DNA of 17,461 bases from JBQTHP01 sp052389755. Lineage in GTDB: Bacteria > Pseudomonadota > Gammaproteobacteria > Steroidobacterales > Steroidobacteraceae. Of the stretch, positions 6,168 through 13,458 are shown piece after piece (positions within the stretch are counted from its first letter, which is position 1; every line of letters begins with the position of its first letter). The position numbers and the translations under genes were made by a program. The notes below the pieces were generated by a model that worked only from the letters and a program-made list of their open reading frames with translations, was not told the DNA's origin and made no database searches. The DNA lies in the NCBI GenBank assembly GCA_052389755.1, contig JBQTHP010000254.1, positions 1 through 17,461 of the forward strand, in the 5' to 3' direction.

Positions 6168-7033
6168 GCCGCAACTACGGCGAAGCGACCTATCGCTCGC
6201 ACGACGGCCTCGAGCTCTACTACCGCGACTTCCCCGCGAAAAAGATGGACGGCGCGCCGGTCGTGTGTCTTCCCGGCCTCACCCGCAATTCCCGCGACTT
6301 CGAAGCGCTCGCGGGACGCCTCGCGGCCCGCCACCGCGTGATCACGCCCGACCTGCGCGGCCGCGGGCGCTCGCAGTGGGATCCGAACTGGAAGAACTAT
6401 CACCCCGGCACGTACATCAAGGATGCAATCGCGCTACTCGATGCGGCCCGGCTCGAGCGCGTCGTCCTCGTCGGTACCTCGCTCGGCGGCATCATCTCGA
6501 TGGGTCTCGCCGCAGTCGTTCCTCAGCGGCTCGTCGGCGTAGTGCTCAACGACATCGGACCGGAAGTCGATCCCGTCGGGATCGAGCGCATCCGCGGGTA
6601 CAGCGGCAAGCTTCCGCCGGTGAGGTCCTGGCAGGAAGCCGCCTCGCAGGCGCGAAGCATCTACGGCATCGCGCTGCCGGACCTCACGGATGAAGACTGG
6701 CTCGCGTACTGCCGCCGGTCCTACAAGGAAGGTCCCGACGGGGTGCCGGTGCTCGACATGGACCCGCGCATCGGCGATGCGATCCGCGCCGGCCCGGGCG
6801 CGCCGCCCGATCTCTGGGCGGCGTTCGCGGCGCTGAAGCCCATTCCGACGCTCGCGATCCGCGGGGCGACGTCTGACCTCCTGAACGTCGCCACGTTCGC
6901 CCGCATGAAAGCGGTCAAGCCGGATCTCGTGCAGCTGGAGGTTCCGGCACGCGGCCACGCACCGCTGCTCGACGAGCCGGTGTGCGTGCAGGCGATCGAC
7001 GCGTTCCTCGCTGCGCTGCCGCAACGACCGTGA
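6164..7033 (+). CDS. Alpha/beta-fold hydrolase, probable cytoplasmic esterase
   Basis: The 289-aa product starts with the ATG inside the synthetase stop (ATGA), which I prefer to the long upstream frame that shadows the synthetase. The fold signatures are LPGLTRNSRDFEALA (oxyanion-loop region, 36-50), TPDLRGRGRSQW (61-72), nucleophile elbow GTSLGG with Ser106, acid Asp238 in RGATSDLL, and His265 in RGHAPLLDEP. A complete catalytic triad is therefore visible. No signal peptide is present, so it acts in the cytoplasm. Coupling to an acyl-CoA synthetase suggests it frees an acid from an imported ester or oligomer and passes it to the ligase. Its substrate is unknown. Lactonase or C-C hydrolase activity cannot be excluded. 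Confidence 0.88.
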   Translation: MSRNYGEATYRSHDGLELYYRDFPAKKMDGAPVVCLPGLTRNSRDFEALAGRLAARHRVITPDLRGRGRSQWDPNWKNYHPGTYIKDAIALLDAARLERVVLVGTSLGGIISMGLAAVVPQRLVGVVLNDIGPEVDPVGIERIRGYSGKLPPVRSWQEAASQARSIYGIALPDLTDEDWLAYCRRSYKEGPDGVPVLDMDPRIGDAIRAGPGAPPDLWAAFAALKPIPTLAIRGATSDLLNVATFARMKAVKPDLVQLEVPARGHAPLLDEPVCVQAIDAFLAALPQRP

Positions 7034-7056
7034 GGGAATTTTCACGCGTCGCATGA

Positions 7057-7085
7057 TTGCAATTCAACGTACGTTGAACTAGATT
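7057..7085 (+). promoter_or_regulatory. Predicted sigma-70 promoter of the TonB-receptor operon
   Basis: TTGCAA (7057-7062) and TAGATT (7080-7085) are separated by 17 nt. A perfect palindrome (7063-7078) fills this spacer almost exactly, so a bound dimer would block polymerase directly. The pattern mirrors the synthetase promoter at 4545-4573. Confidence 0.6.
7063..7078. promoter_or_regulatory. Operator palindrome 1 of the receptor operon
   Basis: TTCAACGTACGTTGAA is a perfect 16-bp palindrome between the predicted -35 and -10. It shares the TTCAAC/GTTGAA arms of the operators at 4571-4590 and 7095-7114, with a different centre. A half-site TTCAACA follows at 7084-7090, overlapping the -10. 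Confidence 0.7.
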
Positions 7086-7094
7086 CAACACTCG

Positions 7095-7114
7095 TTTTCA
7101 ACAACTGTTGAAAA
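7095..7114. promoter_or_regulatory. Operator palindrome 2 of the receptor operon
   Basis: TTTTCAACA, two bases (AC), then TGTTGAAAA: perfect 9-bp arms. The inner 18 bp are identical to the TetR/synthetase operator. It lies at or just after the predicted transcription start of the receptor operon, so this promoter has two full sites plus a half-site against one site at the synthetase. Confidence 0.75.
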
Positions 7115-7171
7115 AAAGACCACAAGACGGATCTGCGCGATACCGCAACCACCTTCGGGAGATAGCTCGCC

Positions 7172-9442
7172 ATGTCCTCGAGTCATTTCTGGAAATCAAG
7201 CCCCTTGAGCGCACTGCTCGCGGCGCTGTTGCCGGGCATCGCCCCGGTGAACGCGCAGGAGGCTCCCGCCGCCGAGGCCGAATCGCAGGAGATTGCCGAG
7301 ATCACCGTCACCGCCCGCCGCCGCGAGGAGAGCCTCCAGGACGTGCCGATCGCGGTGAGCGCGTTCTCCGCCGAGAGCCTCGAGCAGATCGGCGCGGTCG
7401 ACATCACGACTCTGCAACAGACCACACCGAACCTCACGCTGCAGGTCGCGCGCGGCTCGAACTCCACGCTGATCGCCTTCATCCGCGGCGTGGGACAGCA
7501 GGACCCGCTCTGGGGCTTCGAGCCCGGCGTCGGCCTGTACGTCGACGACGTCTATGTCGCGCGGCCGCAGGGCGCGGTGCTCGATATCTACGACATCGAG
7601 CGCATCGAGGTGCTGCGCGGTCCGCAGGGCACGCTCTACGGCCGCAACACCATCGGCGGCGCGATCAAGTACGTCACCTCGCGCATCGGGGATGATCCGC
7701 GCTTCAACGCGAAGGTGAACCTCGGCTCCTACAGCCAGCGCGACGTGATCGTGTCGGGCTCGGCGCCGGTCGGCGGCGGGTTTGCCGTCGGCGGCACGGC
7801 GGCGATCTACCGACGCGACGGCTTCGGCACGAATCTCAATACCGGCGCCGAGCACTACAACAAGGATATCGATGCGTTCCGCGTCACGGCCGAATGGGCC
7901 CCGGAAGGCAACGACAGCATCTTCTTCCGGCTGTCCGGCGATTACCTGGACGACAACTCGGACGCGAAGCACGGTCACCGCGAAGCGATCGGCTCCGGTC
8001 TTGCGACCGGTGAGCCGGTGCTCGCGAACATCTACGACACACGTGCCGGCATCGGCAACGACAACAGCGTCGAGACGCGAGGGGCTTCGCTCCTCGGACA
8101 GTGGGATATCAACGACGTCCTCACCTTCAAGTCGATCACCGCGTATCGCGAGGGCGAAACGGACACGCTGATCGACTTCGACACGAGCCCGGCTGTGGGG
8201 CTCGACGTGCCGGCGCGCTACGAGGACGACCAGCTCACGCAGGAATTGCAGCTGCTGTTCGACGGCGATCGCGTCCAGGGTGTCGCCGGCGTGTTCTATC
8301 TCGATGCGTCGGCTTCGGGCGCGTTCGACACTATCCTCGGTCTGCTGAACCTCACCATTGCAACGTCGGGCGAAGTGTCGACGAAGAGCTGGGCCGCGTT
8401 CACCGACGTGAGCTTCGACGTGACGGACGACTTTTCCGTCTCGGCCGGCGGTCGGTACACCAGCGACAAGCGCGAGGGCACCGTCTATCGCCAGAACTTC
8501 ACCGGTATCCGCTCGCCGCTGTTCGGCAATCCCACGGCGCCTGCGGGGCTGCTGCGTTCGAACTATACGAATGAGAGAACCTTCGAGGAGTTCACGCCGC
8601 GCGTCAGCGCGACGTACGAATTCTCGGACGCGCTCACGGGCTACGTGGCGTACGCGGAAGGGTTCAAGTCCGGCGGCTTCGACATGCGTGGCGACGTCGT
8701 GCTGACGCCGAATACCGTGAACGGCTACAACCCCGAGTTCGTCGAGTCCACCGAGGTCGGCGTCAAGGGAAGCCTCGCCGACGGCCGGTTCACGTTCAAC
8801 GGCGCGGTGTTCCAGGCCGACTACGAGGGTCAGCAGATCACTCGGCAGGAACCCACAGTCACCGGCGCGATCGCGAGCTTTGTCGATAACGCGGGCAGCT
8901 CCGAGATCAAGGGCGTGGAGCTCGAAGGTGCGATCCGCTTCACCGACGGATTCACGGCCAGCTACGGCGTCGGCTACATCGATGCGGAGTTCAAGGAGTT
9001 CCGCTCCTTCTCGGTCGTGCCGAATCCGGCGCCTCCGCCCGCGACGATCACGGTTCCCGTGGATCTCTCGAGCACCGCGGTGTTTCAGAACACCCCGGAG
9101 TGGAACGGCAATCTCACGCTTGCCTACCGGCACGGCCTCGGCGGCGGCCGCGGCGGGCTCGTGTGGACGGGAAGCGGGTCGTACCGCGGCGAGTACTCGA
9201 TGTTCGAGTTTGCGAACGCGCAGCTCGACCAGACCGAGTCGTACACGCTCGTCGATGCCGGCGTCATCTGGACCTCGGATGGTGGGCAGCTGAGCGTCGG
9301 GGCGCACGGCCGCAATCTCACCGACGAGGAGTACAAGATCGGCGGCTACTTCTTCCCGGGAGCAACCTTCGGCAACGTGGTGAACAGCTTCTACGGTCCG
9401 CCGCGCACCTGGTTCGTGAGTGCGAGCTATCGCTTCGACTGA
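7172..9442 (+). CDS. TonB-dependent outer-membrane receptor
   Basis: The 756-aa product starts at ATG 7172 behind GGGAGAT. A signal peptide (1-28, cleavage near VNA-QE) is followed by a TonB-box-like EITVTARRREESLQDVPIAV (43-62). The plug domain includes IRGVGQQDPLWGFEPGVGLYVDDVY and IERIEVLRGPQGTLYGRNTIGGAI (142-165). A 22-strand type beta barrel then ends in WFVSASYRFD, with the terminal aromatic pattern of outer-membrane proteins. It should import a ligand too large or scarce for porins, using TonB and the proton motive force. This plug style is typical of the large receptor groups of Sphingomonas, Caulobacter and Steroidobacter relatives, many of which take up sugars, lignin-derived or lipid-like compounds rather than iron. 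No FecA-like signalling extension is visible. It is the first gene of an operator-controlled unit with the esterase and MFS genes. Confidence 0.93.
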   Translation: MSSSHFWKSSPLSALLAALLPGIAPVNAQEAPAAEAESQEIAEITVTARRREESLQDVPIAVSAFSAESLEQIGAVDITTLQQTTPNLTLQVARGSNSTLIAFIRGVGQQDPLWGFEPGVGLYVDDVYVARPQGAVLDIYDIERIEVLRGPQGTLYGRNTIGGAIKYVTSRIGDDPRFNAKVNLGSYSQRDVIVSGSAPVGGGFAVGGTAAIYRRDGFGTNLNTGAEHYNKDIDAFRVTAEWAPEGNDSIFFRLSGDYLDDNSDAKHGHREAIGSGLATGEPVLANIYDTRAGIGNDNSVETRGASLLGQWDINDVLTFKSITAYREGETDTLIDFDTSPAVGLDVPARYEDDQLTQELQLLFDGDRVQGVAGVFYLDASASGAFDTILGLLNLTIATSGEVSTKSWAAFTDVSFDVTDDFSVSAGGRYTSDKREGTVYRQNFTGIRSPLFGNPTAPAGLLRSNYTNERTFEEFTPRVSATYEFSDALTGYVAYAEGFKSGGFDMRGDVVLTPNTVNGYNPEFVESTEVGVKGSLADGRFTFNGAVFQADYEGQQITRQEPTVTGAIASFVDNAGSSEIKGVELEGAIRFTDGFTASYGVGYIDAEFKEFRSFSVVPNPAPPPATITVPVDLSSTAVFQNTPEWNGNLTLAYRHGLGGGRGGLVWTGSGSYRGEYSMFEFANAQLDQTESYTLVDAGVIWTSDGGQLSVGAHGRNLTDEEYKIGGYFFPGATFGNVVNSFYGPPRTWFVSASYRFD

Positions 9443-9453
9443 GCGCCGGCCAG

Positions 9454-10476
9454 ATGAGATGCCTTCGAGCCCGGGCGCGCGCGCTGGCGCGCGCCCGGTT
9501 CGTCCCGGCCGCGATGGTGCTGGGGCTTCTCGCGCCAGGACTCTCCGCCGCGAGCTTATTCACCTCCGGCAGTTTCACCAACCAGCACGGCACGCGCAGC
9601 TATGAGCTGCACGTGCCGTCCGGCCACAAACCAGGCGAGGCCGCTCCGCTTCTCGTCGCGCTGCACGGCTGTCTGCAGACTCCCGAGCAGCTCGCGGGCG
9701 TCGCGCGCCTCAACGAGCTCGCGGACGCCGAAAAGATCCTGGTGCTCTATCCGAGCCAGAGCCCAGCCGCAAATCCCGCGCGCTGCTGGAACTGGTTCGA
9801 TACGGCCAACCAGGAGCGCGGCGCAGGCGAGCCGTCCTTGATCAAGGGCATGCTCGACGACGTGCGAGCGAAGCACGCAGTCGATGCATCGCGCATCTAC
9901 GTCGCCGGCCTGTCCGCCGGCGGATTCATGACGAACATCCTGCTCTCCTGCTACCCGGACGTGTTCGCGGCCGGCGCAATCGTGTCGGGCGGCATCTACA
10001 AGGCCGCAGTCAGCCTCGCCGAGGGCATGTCTGTCCCGCGCTCGGGTAGCCCGCACGATCCGCAGGAGCGCGGCACCCGGGCGTGGAAGTGCTCCGGCGG
10101 ACCCTCGCCGCACGCATTTCCCGTGCTGGTCATCGACGGCGATGCCGACACGATCGTCGGCGCGGCGAACGCGACTCAGGTCGTGGCGCAGTTCGCGCAG
10201 ATGAACGACTACGGCGACGATGGTCAGGACAACGACAGCGTAACGAGCGCGTTGCCCGCCGGGACGAGCTCGCGCCCCGAAGGGCGGCTCGAGTACACGT
10301 GCCGTGAGCTCGCTGCGAAGGAAGCGGTGCTCGTGCGACACTGCACGGTGCATGGCCTCGGACACGCATGGTCCGGTGGCGATGCGAAGTTCCCGTACGC
10401 CGAACCGAAGGGACCGGACGCGACTGCGATGATGTGGAGCTTTCTCAAAGAGCACGCACGCCGATCCGCCCGCTGA
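9454..10476 (+). CDS. Secreted PHB-depolymerase-type esterase (type 1 catalytic domain)
   Basis: The 340-aa product has a basic N-terminus and hydrophobic core (about 17-33, MVLGLLAPGLSAAS), consistent with Sec export. The family pattern is LLVALHGCLQTPEQLA (66-81), CWNWF (111-115), nucleophile elbow GLSAGG with Ser154, an acid in DGDADTIV (Asp232), and HGLGHAWSGG with His304. This matches short-chain polyhydroxyalkanoate depolymerases and related feruloyl/acetylxylan esterases lacking a separate substrate-binding domain. It would cut a polymer or ester outside the inner membrane. The ATG at 9454 lies 11 nt after the receptor stop but has only a weak ribosome site. An in-frame ATG at 9514 (residue 21) would lose the basic n-region. 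It is coupled to the MFS gene by a one-base stop/start overlap. The true substrate is uncertain. Confidence 0.88.
   Translation: MRCLRARARALARARFVPAAMVLGLLAPGLSAASLFTSGSFTNQHGTRSYELHVPSGHKPGEAAPLLVALHGCLQTPEQLAGVARLNELADAEKILVLYPSQSPAANPARCWNWFDTANQERGAGEPSLIKGMLDDVRAKHAVDASRIYVAGLSAGGFMTNILLSCYPDVFAAGAIVSGGIYKAAVSLAEGMSVPRSGSPHDPQERGTRAWKCSGGPSPHAFPVLVIDGDADTIVGAANATQVVAQFAQMNDYGDDGQDNDSVTSALPAGTSSRPEGRLEYTCRELAAKEAVLVRHCTVHGLGHAWSGGDAKFPYAEPKGPDATAMMWSFLKEHARRSAR
9471..9498. repeat. GC-only perfect hairpin between receptor and esterase
   Basis: Arms CCGGGCGCGCGC and GCGCGCGCCCGG (12 bp, perfect) enclose a four-base loop GCTG. The hairpin begins 28 nt after the receptor stop and lies inside the esterase signal-peptide codons, where it encodes alternating Arg/Ala. 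No T-run follows, so it is not a classical terminator. It could protect the 3' end of a processed receptor transcript or dampen translation of the esterase. Confidence 0.6.
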
Positions 10477-11762
10477 TGCCGAACCGCGTCTACGTCCTTC
10501 TCGTCCTCGTTCTCGTCTACACGTTCAACTTCATCGATCGCCAGATCGTCGGCATCCTCGCGCCGCCGATCAAAGCCGACCTTGGCCTCACCGATACGCA
10601 GCTCGGTCTCCTCGGCGGACTCGCGTTCGCGCTGTTCTATACCGGACTCGGGATTCCGATCGCACGGCTCGCCGATCGCTACAGCCGCGTGTGGATCATG
10701 ACCGCCGCGCTCGCGCTGTGGAGCGGCTTCACGGCGGCATGCGGTTTTGCGCAGTCGTATGCGCAGCTCTTCCTTGCGCGCATCGGGGTTGGTGTCGGAG
10801 AGGCCGGCGGCGTCGCACCAGCGTACTCGCTCGTTGCGGACTACTTCCCCCCCGAGCAGCGCGCCCGCGCGCTCGGGGTCTACTCATTCGGCATACCGAT
10901 CGGCAGCGCCCTGGGCCTCTTCTTCGGGGGCCTGATCGCGAGCTACGTGGACTGGCGCACCGCCTTCATCGTCGTTGGGCTCGCGGGGCTTGCGGTCGCG
11001 CCGCTCTTCCGCGCGACCGTGCGTGAGCCGCCGAGAGGAGGGTACGACCCGCCCGCCGCACAGAAGAGCACGCCGCCCTTGAGCGACGTGCTGCGCACGC
11101 TCGCGCGCAAGCCGAGCTTCTGGGGTATTTCGCTGGGCGCATCCTGCTCGTCGATCATGGGCTACGGGCTCTTCTTCTGGCTGCCGTCGTTCTTCGTGAG
11201 GAGCCACGGCCTCTCGCTCATGCAGGTCTCGATCTTCTACGGGTCGATCACGCTGATCGGGGGCATCGTCGGTATCTGGCTGGGGGGCTGGCTCGCGGAT
11301 CGCTACGGCGCGCGCTCGCGGGCGTCGTACGCGCTCGTGCCGGCGTTCGCGTTCATCGCGGCGCTGCCGTTCCTGATCGTCGGCACCGTGTCATCGTCGG
11401 TCGAGCTCTCGTTCGGCATGTTTCTCGCGCTCGCGGCGCTGAACCTCGCGTGGCTCGGCCCGGTGATCTGCGCCGTGCAGCACCTGGTCGCACCATCGAT
11501 GCGCGCGACGGCATCGGCGATTTTCCTGTTCGTGAACAATCTGATCGGGCTCGGGGCCGGCACCGCGATTCCGGGGGCGCTGTCGGATGCGCTCGCCGAG
11601 CGGTTCGGCGCGGAATCCCTGCGATATTCCATCCTCTGCGGGTCGGGGTTCTACCTGTTGGCCGCGGGACTGCTGATCCTGTCCGCGCGGCGGCTCGGGC
11701 GTGATTGGCACGGCGCGGAGGATCGGCTGCCGCCTTCCGGCATCCGCCTTCCGGCGGGATAA
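10476..11762 (+). CDS. MFS transporter, spinster-like
   Basis: The 428-aa, twelve-helix inner-membrane transporter starts at the ATG overlapping the last base of the esterase stop (TGATG). The N-terminus VLVYTFNFIDRQIVGILAPPIKADLGLTDTQLGLLGG and the loop motif GIPIARLADRYSRVWIM are typical of the spinster-like branch of the major facilitator family. A second-half copy of the loop motif, GGWLADRYGARSR, is also visible. A cytoplasmic loop of about 30 residues separates the halves (after FRATVREPP). The last residues come from a GC-rich repeat and may be poorly conserved. Coupling to a secreted esterase and a TonB receptor suggests it carries the released product across the inner membrane; export cannot be excluded. 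Confidence 0.9.
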   Translation: MPNRVYVLLVLVLVYTFNFIDRQIVGILAPPIKADLGLTDTQLGLLGGLAFALFYTGLGIPIARLADRYSRVWIMTAALALWSGFTAACGFAQSYAQLFLARIGVGVGEAGGVAPAYSLVADYFPPEQRARALGVYSFGIPIGSALGLFFGGLIASYVDWRTAFIVVGLAGLAVAPLFRATVREPPRGGYDPPAAQKSTPPLSDVLRTLARKPSFWGISLGASCSSIMGYGLFFWLPSFFVRSHGLSLMQVSIFYGSITLIGGIVGIWLGGWLADRYGARSRASYALVPAFAFIAALPFLIVGTVSSSVELSFGMFLALAALNLAWLGPVICAVQHLVAPSMRATASAIFLFVNNLIGLGAGTAIPGALSDALAERFGAESLRYSILCGSGFYLLAAGLLILSARRLGRDWHGAEDRLPPSGIRLPAG

Positions 11763-11780
11763 GCGGCTACCGCCCTCCGG
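11730..11780 (+). repeat. Short GC-rich repeats at the MFS 3' end
   Basis: CCGCCTTCCGG occurs at 11730-11740 and 11744-11754, and with one change (CCGCCCTCCGG) at 11770-11780. Part of the second copy forms the hairpin CCGCC-TTCC-GGCGG (11744-11757; on the other strand its loop is GGAA). The block spans the end of the MFS gene and the 31-bp gap before the convergent rapZ stop. It may act as a non-canonical transcript end for both genes; there is no T-run. Confidence 0.45.
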
Positions 11781-11793
11781 CTTCCGGCCGGCG

Positions 11794-12696
11794 TCAGCCT
11801 GTCGCGGCGGTGGCCGCGCGAGGCGCGAAGAGCGTCGCGTCGGACAACCCTGTGTGCCGGGCGGTAACGTGGGGGAAGCGCTCGGCGAAGTGCTCGGCCA
11901 GCCGATCGACGATGTAGACGGAGCGGTGCACTCCGCCCGTACACCCTACCGCGACGGTCAGATAGCCGCGATTGTTGGCCTGGAACTCGGGTATCCGTCC
12001 TTCGATGAAGCGCGCAATGTCCTCGATCAGCCTCTCGACGCCGGGATGGGATTGCAGGAAACGAATGACCTCGGCGTCGCGGCCGCTCAGGCTGCGCAGG
12101 GTGGGTTCCCAGTACGGATTCGGCAGCGAACGCGCATCGAACACGAAGTCCGCATCCCCGGGCAGGCCGTGCTTGAACCCGAAGGACTCGAACGTGATCG
12201 ACAGCCGCCCGAGCGAGCGCTGCTCAACGCGGCGATGCACGATCTCCCGCAGCTCGTGCACGCCGATGCGCGACGTGTCGATGACCAGGTCGGCGGCGTT
12301 CACGATCGGCTCGAGGAGGCGCCGCTCCATCGCGATCGCTTCGGGCAGGCCCACGCTGTCCCGGCTCATCGGGTGCTTGCGCCGCGTCTCGGCGAACCTT
12401 CTGAGAAGCTCATCGTCGTTCGCGATGAGGAAGAGGATCTCGCAGTGGATGCCGCTGCGCTTCAATTCGTCGACGAGTCGGGGAACGGTGGCGATTTCGG
12501 CGGGCGTATTGCGCGCATCGAGCCCTACCGCGGTGCGCTCATAGGCGACTTCGGAGCTGCGCACGGTGTGCGAAATGAACGGTTTGAGCAGCGCCGCCGG
12601 AATGTTGTCGATGCAGTAGAAACCGAGGTCCTCGAGCATGTGGAGCGCGACGCTCTTGCCCGATCCGGAAAGGCCGCTGACCACGATGATGCGCAT
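11794..12696 (-). CDS. rapZ: RNase adapter protein RapZ
   Basis: The 300-aa protein has full RapZ length. The N-terminal P-loop GLSGSGKS (8-15) is followed by DLGFYCIDNIP and VGLDARNTPAE, and the C-terminal domain has FGFKHGLPGDADFVFDARSLPNPYW and GCTGGVHRSVYIVDRLAEHF (251-270). In enterobacteria RapZ presents the sRNA GlmZ to RNase E and so controls glucosamine-6-phosphate synthesis, linking it to cell-envelope precursor supply. Here it is the last gene of the kdsC-rpoN cluster and converges on the MFS gene. No npr follows, and ptsN is missing before it. The ATG at 12696 gives the canonical MRIIVVSGLSGSGKS; its ribosome site is weak. Confidence 0.96.
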   Translation of the reverse strand: MRIIVVSGLSGSGKSVALHMLEDLGFYCIDNIPAALLKPFISHTVRSSEVAYERTAVGLDARNTPAEIATVPRLVDELKRSGIHCEILFLIANDDELLRRFAETRRKHPMSRDSVGLPEAIAMERRLLEPIVNAADLVIDTSRIGVHELREIVHRRVEQRSLGRLSITFESFGFKHGLPGDADFVFDARSLPNPYWEPTLRSLSGRDAEVIRFLQSHPGVERLIEDIARFIEGRIPEFQANNRGYLTVAVGCTGGVHRSVYIVDRLAEHFAERFPHVTARHTGLSDATLFAPRAATAATG

Positions 12697-12783
12697 GACG
12701 AAGCGAAACTAGCGGCGCGTCGCGGCAGGTGCAAGCGCAGTTCGTCCCTGCGCCGTGGCGCGACATAAGGCCGCGGCGCGACC

Positions 12784-12993
12784 TCAGACGTCGTCGGACA
12801 CCCGCGATTCGAGCGTCACGATGCGGTAACCGGTCACGACCCAGCCCTCGGGCCAGCGGGTCCAGGTCCAATCGACGATTTCGTTGTCGGCGAGCTCGAC
12901 GCTCAAGATAGCGGGCAGGGTGCGAACCGCATGAGGCGGAGTCGACACGGCGACGCGGCGGCGGCTCTGAGGGCGTGCAGTCTCGGTGAGCAT
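12784..12993 (-). CDS. Small protein of unknown function in the ptsN position
   Basis: This 69-aa product belongs to no family I recognise. It starts at ATG 12993 behind a good ribosome site (AGGAG, 8 nt upstream), which argues for a real gene. The N-terminal third is basic (RPQSRRRVAV); the rest is beta-like and Trp-rich (VDWTWTRWPEGWVVTGYRIVTLESRV), with no membrane segment or signal peptide. It lies between hpf and rapZ, where most gammaproteobacteria carry ptsN. It is far too short for, and does not resemble, an EIIA domain: no active-site His context is visible. The Trp-rich part could be a small single-domain fold. Confidence 0.55.
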   Translation of the reverse strand: MLTETARPQSRRRVAVSTPPHAVRTLPAILSVELADNEIVDWTWTRWPEGWVVTGYRIVTLESRVSDDV

Positions 12994-13086
12994 GGGCGAC
13001 GCTCCTGGAAGGCGAACGAGAACGGAACGAGTCCTAATTACCTCTCGACGGTTACCTCCGTATGAATTTGGCGTGCTATCGGCATG

Positions 13087-13105
13087 CCGGGCGGTGCTGG
13101 CCCGG
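13087..13105. repeat. Small hairpin downstream of hpf
   Basis: CCGGGC and GCCCGG, separated by 7 nt, lie just past the hpf stop on the minus strand. No T-run follows, so at most it is a weak or partial transcription stop between hpf and the 69-aa gene. Confidence 0.35.
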
Positions 13106-13108
13106 AGC

Positions 13109-13429
13109 CTATAGTCTAGCCCCTTTCTGGGCTTCGCTGGCGCGATGATCGCAGCGCTTTTCCTTGTGCTTCCTGACCCGCCGGTCGAGCTTGTCGGTCA
13201 GGGCATCGATGGCGGCGTACATGTCGGGCTCGGTGGCGTCGGCGTAGATGGATCCGCCGCTTACGTGCAGGGTGGCTTCGGCTTTCTGGCGTAGCTTCTC
13301 GACGGTCAGGACACAGTGCACATCGATGACGTTGTCGAAGTGCCGCGCGATACGCTCGAGCTTCTTTTCTACGTAGCCGCGCAGGGCGGGGGTGACCTCG
13401 ACGTGGTGTCCGGTGACGCTGAGCTGCAT
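13109..13429 (-). CDS. hpf: Ribosome hibernation promoting factor, short form
   Basis: The 106-aa product starts MQLSVTGHHVEVTPALRGYVEKKLERI and contains EATLHVSGGSIYADATEPDMYAAIDALTDKLDRRVRKHKEK, the S30AE/YfiA fold. It binds the ribosome decoding region and helps form inactive 100S dimers in stationary phase. It lacks the C-terminal extension of long HPF. I chose ATG 13429 because AAAGGAGA lies directly upstream; an in-frame ATG at 13462 would overlap the rpoN stop and add 11 non-family residues. It follows rpoN by 29 nt, so co-transcription is likely. Confidence 0.95.
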   Translation of the reverse strand: MQLSVTGHHVEVTPALRGYVEKKLERIARHFDNVIDVHCVLTVEKLRQKAEATLHVSGGSIYADATEPDMYAAIDALTDKLDRRVRKHKEKRCDHRASEAQKGARL

Positions 13430-13458
13430 AGCCGTCTCCTTTAGCTGTTCGCTGTTAC

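Noticed and set aside
7196..9307. A 703-codon open frame on the minus strand opposite the TonB receptor
   Set aside because: High GC makes stop codons rare in this antisense frame; the translation is Arg/Asp-rich with no domain, while the plus strand encodes a full receptor.
12784..12993. Truncated ptsN
   Set aside because: The sequence has no EIIA-like motif, has its own ribosome site and start, and is not a recognisable fragment of PtsN.
13087..13105. Rho-independent terminator after hpf
   Set aside because: The stem is only 6 bp and no T-run follows in the transcribed direction; kept only as a weak hairpin.
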